Part shown: piece after piece, positions 1 to 6,562 of the stretch
Numbering within the stretch: position 1 is the stretch's first letter
Layout of the letters: each line of letters opens with the position of its first letter
Assembly: GCF_016056295.1 (NCBI RefSeq)
Contig: NZ_JAECZB010000102.1
Span: 1-64,000, forward strand
Direction: 5' to 3'
Origin: Atlanticothrix silvestris CENA357
GTDB lineage: Bacteria > Cyanobacteriota > Cyanobacteriia > Cyanobacteriales > Nostocaceae
Length of the DNA stretch: 64,000 bases
The notes under the pieces: model-generated
Seen by the model: the letters and a program-made list of their open reading frames with translations, nothing else
The model's database searches: none
Told to the model about the DNA's origin: nothing
Made by a program: the position numbers and the translations under genes

Positions 1-182
1 GTCTTACTACTGGAATACCACTGGTCAATGAAAATAACCAGTTTATTCTTCTTTTTGGCAACCCATTCTAAGATTTGTATAAACTCACCAAAAGCCAAGT
101 CTGATATTTTTCTACCCCAAAGACGCTATTCACCCAATGGAGTGCGTTTTATAGTTAAGGTTTTCACTTTTCCTTCAATCTA
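1..182 (-). pseudogene. TnpB (OrfB) relic of an IS605-type element, internally deleted
   Basis: Read on the minus strand, this edge segment holds two pieces of an IS605-type TnpB. The upstream piece (about 129-182) ends in IKRTPLGE and meets a TAG stop at 126-128. The downstream piece follows in the same frame and contains LWGRKISDLAFGEF and FIDQWYSSSKT, then runs off the left edge. In intact TnpB these blocks are separated by a long stretch that carries the first RuvC catalytic motifs, so the protein is dead whatever lies outside the window. The frame is also closed by a stop just upstream of the first piece. It lies head to head with tnpA, the IS605 arrangement. Family assignment is from recognised motifs and the deletion is read directly. 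Confidence 0.8.
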
Positions 183-193
183 TGTGGATCTAC

Positions 194-595
194 ATGAAAA
201 CTGTATATAATCACTACAATCACGCAGTCGGATTAGCTACTGTTAATTTAGTCTGGATACCATGTAGACGTAGGAGGGTTTTTGCTAACAATGAAAAGTT
301 AAAATTGCGATGTATTGAGATATTTCAGTCTGTTGCTAATGAGAAAAAATGGATTATCAAGGCAGTAGAGATTGCCTCCGACCATATTCATTTATTAGTT
401 GAGTATGACCCGCATCACTCAATATCTCAAATAGTGAAAGCATTTAAAGGCAGGTCATCAAGATATTTACAGCAAGAATTTCCAGAATTAATGAAACTAC
501 CTAGCTTGTGGACACATTCATATATGTTTGACACAACAGAAAAAATCAGCACACAGAAGGTTCTAGAGTATATTAATGACCCACATCACGGCTGA
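194..595 (+). CDS. tnpA: IS200/IS605-family Y1 transposase TnpA
   Basis: About 133 residues, the normal size for the small Y1 (HUH) transposases that cut and rejoin single-stranded IS ends. The HUH motif is seen as DHIHLLVEY, and the likely nucleophile tyrosine lies near the C-terminus in LEYINDPHH. An ATG lies 12 bases upstream at 182, but MKTVYNHYNHAVGLATV gives the usual family N-terminus, so 194 is preferred. The divergent tnpB beside it is a relic, so the element is at most tnpA-only. The sequence looks intact and could be active, but neither IS end was proven. Confidence 0.88.
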   Translation: MKTVYNHYNHAVGLATVNLVWIPCRRRRVFANNEKLKLRCIEIFQSVANEKKWIIKAVEIASDHIHLLVEYDPHHSISQIVKAFKGRSSRYLQQEFPELMKLPSLWTHSYMFDTTEKISTQKVLEYINDPHHG

Positions 596-705
596 ATAAA
601 TGAGCCACTGCGTTGCGGGGGTTCCCCCCGTTGTAGTAAGTGGCGTTCAGCCTGTTCGCTTATATCCCCCGATTAAAAATGCGTGGGCTTTACGCATCAC
701 AACCC
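596..705 (+). other. Probable right-end region of the IS200/IS605 element, with hairpins
   Basis: Directly after tnpA there are two small hairpins: a G-run facing a C-run at about 616-630, and ATGCGT/ACGCAT at 679-697 with a 7-nt loop. Subterminal hairpins are what Y1 transposases recognise, so this is the likely right end. The exact cleavage site cannot be set from one copy. Confidence 0.4.
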
Positions 706-822
706 GTAATTCGTAATACTCGCCAAAGGCGAGAAGCAAGCTACGTAATTCGTAATTAAGAAATTCAGATTTTATCTGGGTTTACGAATTTTAATCTGTC
801 GCCAGATTTGAGAAAATTGGTA
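706..822. repeat. ATACCAATT-family small element (copy 1) with inserted palindromic module
   Basis: GTAATTCGTAAT occurs at 706-717 and GTAATTCGTAATT at 745-757. They flank a short module with the hairpin CTCGCC-AAA-GGCGAG. The right part (CAGATTT, AATCTGTCGCCAGATTT, then AATTGGTAC) closely matches the right part of the element at 41757-41919. The element ends exactly at the stop codon of the neighbouring transporter gene. Confidence 0.55.
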
Positions 823-1725
823 CTACTTCGTTGTAGGTTCAAAGCTAATTTGCTCAGACTCGTATGTTGGTGGCTCGACGTGAATAACAATTCTTACAGG
901 ACTAAAGCGTTCTTCTAGTCGGATTTCTACTTCTTCAGTAATGTGGTGCGCGGTTTCTACGTCTGGTGCATCTACTATTAAATGCATTTCAATGAAGACT
1001 TGGCGACCAAGAAGACCACGAGAGGCGATGTCATGACAGTTAATTACCCCAGGTACAGAAACAGCGATCGCGTGTATTGCTTCCGGTGCGATCGCCATTT
1101 GATCTACAAGCCAAGGTAAATTTTTTTTCAAAACTGACCAGCCACTCCAAAATACCAACAAAGCAACAGGAAAAGCTAACACTACATCCATCCATTGATA
1201 ACCTAGCCAGACTCCTATTAAGCCGACAATGACTGAGATTGTCACCCAAACATCGCTCATAGTATGGGTAGCATCAGCTATTAAAATTGAACTGCCTACC
1301 CGCTTACCTACATAACGTTCGTAAAACGCCACAAAAATATTTATACCCAACACAATTAGTAATAACCACAACTCAGGTGGTGATATTCTGACAATTGCAC
1401 CACCTTTAAGAATCCGTTCGATCGCACCTTGGAGAATTTCAAAACAAGCGATTCCCAAAAAGGCTGCAATACCTAAAGCTCCCACAGCTTCAAATTTTTG
1501 GTGTCCGTAGGGATGTTCGCGATCGGGTTGTGGTGAAGAAAATTTAATCGCAACTAATCCTAAAACATTGTTGGCACTATCTGTCACACTATGCAAGGCA
1601 TCAGCTAGCAAACTTAAAGAACCTGTCCAATACCCCACAACTGCTTTCAATCCCATGACAAACAGGTTGAGAATTAGAGTGATAACTAAAACCTTTCGCA
1701 CTTCGGCGCGGTTATCGTAAGCCAT
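823..1725 (-). CDS. Cation diffusion facilitator (CDF) family transporter
   Basis: This 300-residue inner-membrane protein should export divalent metal ions in exchange for protons. The two-part metal site is visible: H45 and D49 in LLADALHSVTD, and H154 and D158 in IADATHTMSD. This His-Asp/His-Asp pattern is usual for zinc-type CDFs. Other family marks are HPYGHQKFEAVGAL after the second membrane helix and a cytoplasmic ferredoxin-like C-terminal domain (about 215-290) with IVIHVEPP near its end. Length is typical of bacterial members (FieF/ZitB). The actual metal cannot be told from sequence. It stands alone, and its 3' end abuts a small repeat. Confidence 0.93.
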   Translation of the reverse strand: MAYDNRAEVRKVLVITLILNLFVMGLKAVVGYWTGSLSLLADALHSVTDSANNVLGLVAIKFSSPQPDREHPYGHQKFEAVGALGIAAFLGIACFEILQGAIERILKGGAIVRISPPELWLLLIVLGINIFVAFYERYVGKRVGSSILIADATHTMSDVWVTISVIVGLIGVWLGYQWMDVVLAFPVALLVFWSGWSVLKKNLPWLVDQMAIAPEAIHAIAVSVPGVINCHDIASRGLLGRQVFIEMHLIVDAPDVETAHHITEEVEIRLEERFSPVRIVIHVEPPTYESEQISFEPTTK

Positions 1726-2145
1726 AGATAATTTTTGTTTTGAGTTCTATGACTTCTAATGTAAAACCCCTGACATCAATTAAATGTATAAAAGTCTTAC
1801 GCAGTAAGGATTATATATTGCTGTAGGCTCAAAATTTTAGCCTGTTTATTGCGATTATTTTTAACTACCAGTAGCTACAAGGCTGATTGATGTTAGCGAT
1901 CGCCTTGGATACAACAGCATATTTTTAGCATTATATAGTAAGAAAATTTTCATTAATTTTTTGTATCGAAATTTTTTAGTGTTAAAAAATTAGGCGTATA
2001 TATATTTAGATTGATCTGTACCTATCATATCTACGTGTCTACGCGATCGCCTCAACTCGAAATAATATTTTGCTCTGTAGCTCGACCTTAATCCATTCTT
2101 GGTGGAATATAAAGATTGATTAAGAAAAGTGATGTGTAAAAAAAT
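1726..2145. other. AT-rich intergenic region between divergent genes
   Basis: No gene was seen. It must hold the promoters of the transporter (minus) and the desaturase fusion (plus). It has two HIP1-type GCGATCGC sites and long AT runs around 1920-2010. No convincing NtcA-type GTA-N8-TAC site was found. Confidence 0.5.
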
Positions 2146-3402
2146 ATGATAAAAACGTTAACTCAAAGTTTGGCTGGTATTGAGGCTAGGTTACAGATCG
2201 ATTGGGTGCTGGTCAATACTTGCTTGCAGTTTGCGATTTGGGCGTTCATCTCTCTGTTGTTGGCTGAAGTCTTAAGAGATAGCTACCATGCTTTGTGTCA
2301 CCAAGTCAGTTGGCTGGCTACATGGCATAATAAGCATCATGCCGCATATCGCCGAGATTTATCGGTAGTTTCCCTCAAAGCTTACCAAGAGTCTCAGCTA
2401 TACCACGATATTTTAGAGTCGATTCTTTTAGTAGTAGTCTTAACAATAATTGCCTTAGTTGTCCCCCAAATAGGTTTATGGCTGGGAGTAGCCTATGCTT
2501 GCACTTTCTTATTGGGTGCATCTCTGCGGTATTTTCAAGGGAAAATTGATACAGACTACAACCATCTACCAGGGCCTTTACAAACAATTCCATCCGTTTG
2601 GTGGGTGAATCGGTCTTACCATTGGCGGCATCATTTTGATGATGTCAATGCTTATTACAGTGGTGTCTTTCCTCTCGTGGATAAAATACTTGGTACAGGA
2701 CTTTCCCTTAAGGGCAAAACCGTGGCTTTAACTGGAGCATCAGGCGCTCTAGGACAAGCGCTAACGGCTGAACTTCTAAAGCACAATGTTAAAGTGGTTG
2801 CTTTGACGACTAATCCAGAAAAATTAGCAACACACACTCAGTTGAAAGTGGTTCCTTGGCAATTAGGTCACGAAGCAGAACTAAGGGATAGTTTAGAGAA
2901 AGTTGATATTTTGATTATTAACCACGGAGTTAATGTTTACGATAACCGCACACCCCAGGCAATTAATTCTTCTTATGAGGTAAATGCTTTTTCGGCATTA
3001 CGATTAATAGATATATTTTTGACTACTGTAACCGGGTCACAAGCAAAGGCAACTAAAGAAATCTGGGTGAATACTTCTGAGGCTGAGGTGTCCCCGGCGC
3101 TGAGTCCACTTTATGAACTTAGCAAACGGACATTAGGAAATATTGTGACTCTGAAGCGATTGGATGGAGATTGTATAATTCGCAAGTTAATTCTCGGCCC
3201 GTTCAAGAGTCAACTGAATCCCTATGGAGTGATGTCAGCACAGCAGGTGGCTCGTGCCATTTTGTTTTTAGCGCGAAGAGATTACCGCAATATTATTGTG
3301 ACGATCAATCCTCTAACATATCTGCTATTTCCCTTGAAGGAAACTAGTAGCTGGTTATATTACCGAATTTTTAGCAAGACAGCTCAAAAGATAAGGCAAT
3401 AG
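2146..3402 (+). CDS. Bifunctional sterol desaturase/fatty acid hydroxylase-like and short-chain dehydrogenase
   Basis: This 418-residue protein has two fused parts. Residues 1-185 are a membrane di-iron hydroxylase/desaturase module with hydrophobic helices (about 25-42 and 95-125) and three histidine clusters: HALCH (48-52), HNKHH (61-65) and HWRHH (159-163). Residues 188-400 are a Rossmann short-chain dehydrogenase with TGASGALGQ (196-204) and a YELSK motif that fits the catalytic Tyr and Lys. The fusion suggests that a lipid substrate is hydroxylated or desaturated and then reduced or oxidised by one polypeptide; the substrate is unknown. The last two codons and stop (AGG CAA TAG) lie in a heptamer repeat, so the C-terminus may have been redefined by the repeat. 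Confidence 0.85.
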   Translation: MIKTLTQSLAGIEARLQIDWVLVNTCLQFAIWAFISLLLAEVLRDSYHALCHQVSWLATWHNKHHAAYRRDLSVVSLKAYQESQLYHDILESILLVVVLTIIALVVPQIGLWLGVAYACTFLLGASLRYFQGKIDTDYNHLPGPLQTIPSVWWVNRSYHWRHHFDDVNAYYSGVFPLVDKILGTGLSLKGKTVALTGASGALGQALTAELLKHNVKVVALTTNPEKLATHTQLKVVPWQLGHEAELRDSLEKVDILIINHGVNVYDNRTPQAINSSYEVNAFSALRLIDIFLTTVTGSQAKATKEIWVNTSEAEVSPALSPLYELSKRTLGNIVTLKRLDGDCIIRKLILGPFKSQLNPYGVMSAQQVARAILFLARRDYRNIIVTINPLTYLLFPLKETSSWLYYRIFSKTAQKIRQ

Positions 3403-3539
3403 GCAATAGGGCATGGGGAAGAAGGGTAAAGGGAAAGGGGAAAAGGGTTTGTTTCTTCATCCTTTTCCCTTTACCCTTTAACCTTTTCCCAAGATTATTG
3501 TTCATCCCCTGCTCCTCTGCTCCCCTGCTGCCCTGCCCC
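3394..3539. repeat. Short tandem heptamer and purine-rich repeats
   Basis: AATAGGC units at 3394-3412 run into GGGGAAA/GGGTAAA-type purine runs. These are followed by the matching pyrimidine run (CCTTTTCCC, CCCTTTACCC) at about 3460-3490, giving a long imperfect inverted repeat between convergent genes. This could act as a bidirectional terminator, but it is also a typical Nostoc short tandem repeat tract. Confidence 0.6.
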
Positions 3540-4115
3540 TTAGCGGGGATGAAATTCTACCTCTTGTTCTAAAACTGTCAAATTGTAGTTACCAAAGAAA
3601 TCATGACCTAGTAACCCAATACCTGCTTTTGGAGCGATCGCCACTTCAATATTATTAGCTACAACGCCACCTACAGCAATAGAGTTGACTTTACTAGTGG
3701 AAAATTGTACTTGGCTACCATCTGCTATTTGGGCTTTCATCATACCTGTGGGTTCGAGTTTGAGTGTACTCGCCATACCTAGAGTAATCAAAGTACCACT
3801 AGCGCCTGTATCTACAATCATCTCAAAAGTTTGTTTGTCATTGAAGGTGACATCAATGATGGGAGTTCCACCCAGGCGGCGTTTGATTGGAACTCGAAAA
3901 ATTCTTTTGTCTGAAGATACTGAATCTAAAGGTGTTTTTGTCCTGCTACAAAGTTGTGTCAATCTCACAGTTCTTCCAGCAGAGTTAATCATAAAACATG
4001 CTCCTGGATCTTCAGCCGTGGCGCGATGGAGATCTGCTAAAGATATCAACGTTGGTATTGCTGTTATCACAGCTAGATTACTAATTTTAATCCAACGTTT
4101 CCAAGCATTCTTCAT
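3540..4115 (-). CDS. Retropepsin-like aspartic protease domain protein
   Basis: The protein has 191 residues. A hydrophobic N-terminal segment (about 13-28) may be a signal peptide or anchor. The C-terminal half is a single retropepsin-like domain with VDTGASGTLIT, where D102 would be the catalytic Asp. The second hallmark, GLLGHDFFGNY, follows near the C-terminus. A single-lobe domain must dimerise to make an active site. Members of this family (TIGR02281-like, clan AA) are widespread in cyanobacteria and proteobacteria and mostly uncharacterised. It probably acts in the periplasm or at the membrane. The substrate is unknown. Confidence 0.85.
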   Translation of the reverse strand: MKNAWKRWIKISNLAVITAIPTLISLADLHRATAEDPGACFMINSAGRTVRLTQLCSRTKTPLDSVSSDKRIFRVPIKRRLGGTPIIDVTFNDKQTFEMIVDTGASGTLITLGMASTLKLEPTGMMKAQIADGSQVQFSTSKVNSIAVGGVVANNIEVAIAPKAGIGLLGHDFFGNYNLTVLEQEVEFHPR

Positions 4116-4565
4116 CTTATTTTGCTCTCCAATATTTCCTATCTTTGTTGGTCACTAATATTACTAAAACTAGACATTAATAATTTTAAACAATATAAAA
4201 ATATAATACTAATTAATCCTCTGATTCAATAACTAGAGGATAATTAATATTATGTAGATTTTCTTGTTTTGGTTTTATCAGAATATCTATAGAGGTTTTT
4301 TATTTTTTCATGTATTTTTATAAGATGAAATGCCACCTTACTGAATACATACTACCTGTAATTACTAAGGGAAGAATTGAAGATTAGGTAAAGACATGAT
4401 AAAACTACCTAATCTAATTTTAAAGGTATCAGCTTAATAAATGCTTGTGTTGCCAAATCTGGTTTTTCAGTTTTGGAAATGCGTTACGCCAACTGATTTA
4501 ATATGCAGCGTGTTGAACTTCTTAAATGGCTGGTAGCTAAAGCCATAAGAGGCGATCTGATCGCT
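4116..4565. other. Intergenic region with one stem-loop
   Basis: No gene was seen. AGATTAGGTA at 4381-4390 pairs perfectly with TACCTAATCT at 4406-4415 across a 15-nt loop, followed by AATTTTA. It could be a terminator read on the plus strand or part of a small repeat. The rest is AT-rich and holds the promoter of the protease gene. Confidence 0.4.
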
Positions 4566-4757
4566 TTACTGTATTACCTCTCCAACCTCGAAGGTTTGCC
4601 CTTCTACTGTTACTTGATCGCCTGATACTAATTTCCGTCCTCGCCGGATTTCAACTGTATCATTGACTTTGACACCACCATCAAGAATCATCAGTTTAGC
4701 TTGCCCTCCAGTTGAGGCTATACCCACTAACTTTAAAAACTGGTCGAGTTTAATCAT
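4566..4757 (-). CDS. Small S4-domain RNA-binding protein (YbcJ-like)
   Basis: It has 63 residues, almost entirely one S4 domain: MIKLDQFLKLVGIASTGGQA, then the turn VKVNDTVEIRRGRKL, and a last strand GDQVTVEGQTFEV. The S4 fold binds structured RNA. Stand-alone proteins of this size match the YbcJ/RlbA group, whose RNA target is not firmly known. Just upstream of its start lies a 132-bp mobile repeat, so its native promoter may be displaced or supplied by that element. Confidence 0.9.
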   Translation of the reverse strand: MIKLDQFLKLVGIASTGGQAKLMILDGGVKVNDTVEIRRGRKLVSGDQVTVEGQTFEVGEVIQ

Positions 4758-4790
4758 GTTGTCACTTGTCGCAATTAATTCACGCTACAT

Positions 4791-4922
4791 AACGCAATGT
4801 GTAACTTATTCTTGGAACCCCTCTTTAAACCTTTCCCCAAAACGGAGAGAAGTTTTGATTCTGGCTTCCCTTACCTTGTAGGGAAGGGCTGGGGGTTAGG
4901 TTTGAAATAAAGTTGCACACGG
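4791..4922. mobile_element. MITE, 132 bp, with terminal inverted repeats and 8-bp target duplication (copy 1)
   Basis: The left end reads GCAATGTGTAACTTATT. The right end, read on the minus strand, is CCGTGTGCAACTTTATTTC, so the termini are imperfect inverted repeats. CGCTACAT directly flanks it on both sides (4783-4790 and 4923-4930). Inside are GGAACCCCTCT and TTGTAGGGAAGGG, which recur with the same termini at 10209-10777. There is no ORF, so it must be moved by a transposase encoded elsewhere. Confidence 0.8.
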
Positions 4923-4970
4923 CGCTACATCACAACTTAATTTTATGATGCTATCAACTCTTTGTTGCTT

Positions 4971-5147
4971 TTATGGCTCTCTAGGATTAGGGTCACTACC
5001 AATAATTGCTTGAAACACATTTGCTACTAAAAAGAAAAATGCTGCAATTAACAACATGATCATTAAACCTGCAAGACCAGCAAAGGGAGAGACGATAAAC
5101 AAGACTAAGAATGCAAATATCAAAATTGTTAATAATGTTTGATTCAT
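4971..5147 (-). CDS. Small two-helix membrane protein, function unknown
   Basis: About 58 residues starting MNQTLLTILIFAF. Two long hydrophobic stretches (about 4-22 and 25-47) are followed by a short polar tail rich in Pro and Asp. An ATG 12 bases upstream (5159) in the same frame is possible, but 5147 gives a cleaner N-terminus. It lies 14 nt downstream of the secreted SLH-type protein on the same strand, so the two may be co-transcribed. I do not recognise the family. Confidence 0.6.
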   Translation of the reverse strand: MNQTLLTILIFAFLVLFIVSPFAGLAGLMIMLLIAAFFFLVANVFQAIIGSDPNPREP

Positions 5148-5161
5148 ATTTTTCACCATTT

Positions 5162-5536
5162 TTAATTTTTACGTAGGCTGTCAACTCGCTGATTAAGTTC
5201 TTGAACTTGTTCGTTTAATTTCCTCTGCCGTTGCAGCAAAATTTCTAAATCTTCTTTCGTTGCCAAATTTGCTTTATTAGCAGGAGTCAGTTGATTTAAC
5301 TGATTGAGGCACGCATTTAACCCAGCCGCAAATTCGTAGCGCGTAACTGGTTGTGAACCTTGATATGTGTTATCAGGATACCCAGATAAGCAACCTGGTT
5401 GGGAAGTTGCATTTTGCCCGTTAGTTGGTGTTTGTGATAGTGTTTTTGATGGATAGGAAACAATTGTTGTTAGTACCAAGGTAGTGGTAAGTGTAGCTGA
5501 ACTGAACAAATTAGCAATTGATGATATCTTCAACAT
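5162..5536 (-). CDS. Secreted protein with a partial S-layer homology-like motif and coiled coil
   Basis: This 124-residue protein starts with a likely signal peptide (hydrophobic to about residue 30, cut near SKTLSQ). Its core, CLSGYPDNTYQGSQPVTRYE followed by FAAGLNACLNQL, resembles the SLH-motif region found at the N-terminus of cyanobacterial OprB-type porins. The C-terminal 40 residues (LEILLQRQRKLNEQVQELNQ) form a heptad-patterned coiled coil. The large beta-barrel of the porin family is absent. It may be a cell-wall anchored coiled-coil protein in the periplasm, or the conserved N-terminal module of a porin standing alone. Confidence 0.75.
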   Translation of the reverse strand: MLKISSIANLFSSATLTTTLVLTTIVSYPSKTLSQTPTNGQNATSQPGCLSGYPDNTYQGSQPVTRYEFAAGLNACLNQLNQLTPANKANLATKEDLEILLQRQRKLNEQVQELNQRVDSLRKN

Positions 5537-5639
5537 TGGTCGTAACTATCATCTATTTACTCCTTTACCTTATCAAATTAGTTAGGGTAGAAGAATCGGG
5601 AAATAGTCTAGGTGTGATCGCTCTTAAGGTAGAGTTAAT

Positions 5640-6413
5640 TTACTCAAAGTTTGTTGCTACATGTACAGCAGTTATGATCGCATTTTTAATCGCAATATCT
5701 TTCTGGGCTAACATAATATTTTCCGCAACGGTGCGCTGAGCAACTACACCGCAAACAGCAGCGGCCGCAAATTTATACACACCGCCCATTTTAAATAATG
5801 TGCCACATTCCATTTCGTAGTTCAAAATATTCAGCCGCTGATATTCTTCTGTAATACCCTGTAGCGATCGCATTAAATGAGGATTGGCTGAGTCACTGCG
5901 TTCTTGTCCTTCATAAAAAGTATCAACTGATGCTGTTATCCCTATGTAATGTTCAAATTCTAATTCTCGTGCTGCTTTAACTAAGGCGACTGTCAAAAAA
6001 GGATCAGCAGCAGCAGGATACTCCACAGGCGCAATGTCGTTTGCTGCGCCTTGGCGGCACAATGCCGCACTACTAATCACAATACTCCCAACTGGTATAT
6101 GAGGTTGAATCGAACCGCAAGTCCCAATGCGAATAATTTGTTGGATTCCTAGTTGTAGCAATTCATTAACGACAATACTCAACGAAGGCGCACCCATACC
6201 ACTAGTAACAGATAAAATGGGGCGATCGTTGGGTAAGTATCCCATATAGCTATTGAGTCCGCGATTCTCCGATAACAAACGCACATCCTGTAAGTGGGTT
6301 TGAGCAATCGAACGCGCACGTTGAGGATCTCCCGATAATAACGCCATCTTGGGAGGCGATGAACCCAAATCATCTAGCCCAAAACCAATGTGATAGAAGC
6401 GTTTATTGGTCAT
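5640..6413 (-). CDS. udp: Nucleoside phosphorylase, uridine phosphorylase type
   Basis: This 257-residue cytosolic enzyme of the PNP/UDP phosphorylase family would split nucleosides with phosphate into base and ribose-1-phosphate for salvage. Visible marks are LLSGDPQRAR (phosphate-binding N-terminal motif), RIGTCGSIQPHIPVG, and NYEMECGTLFKM near residue 200, the ribose-binding Met-Glu motif. Uridine phosphorylases share this pattern, but purine preference cannot be excluded from motifs alone. It has its own upstream region, shared with the kinase relic on the other strand. Confidence 0.88.
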   Translation of the reverse strand: MTNKRFYHIGFGLDDLGSSPPKMALLSGDPQRARSIAQTHLQDVRLLSENRGLNSYMGYLPNDRPILSVTSGMGAPSLSIVVNELLQLGIQQIIRIGTCGSIQPHIPVGSIVISSAALCRQGAANDIAPVEYPAAADPFLTVALVKAARELEFEHYIGITASVDTFYEGQERSDSANPHLMRSLQGITEEYQRLNILNYEMECGTLFKMGGVYKFAAAAVCGVVAQRTVAENIMLAQKDIAIKNAIITAVHVATNFE

Positions 6414-6562
6414 ATAAGTAAATGCACTACTTAATTCTTGAGTATGCAGTATGCGATCGCAATGTTCAAAATCTTCTACCCACTGGGAATAATTAAACCA
6501 GAACCTCTTTCATCACAGAAGAGGGAAATGATACTAATTTTTGTAAATTATATTCAAAAACG

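Noticed and set aside
28-210. 60-codon plus-strand frame at the left edge
   Set aside because: The opposite strand encodes recognisable TnpB segments, so this frame is a shadow.
3685-4158. 157-codon plus-strand frame opposite the retropepsin-like gene
   Set aside because: The minus-strand frame has the DTGAS and GLLGHDFF motifs, so the plus frame is a shadow.
4663-4881. 72-codon plus-strand frame across the S4 gene and the MITE
   Set aside because: It overlaps the S4-domain gene antisense and runs into repeat DNA. No protein features were seen.
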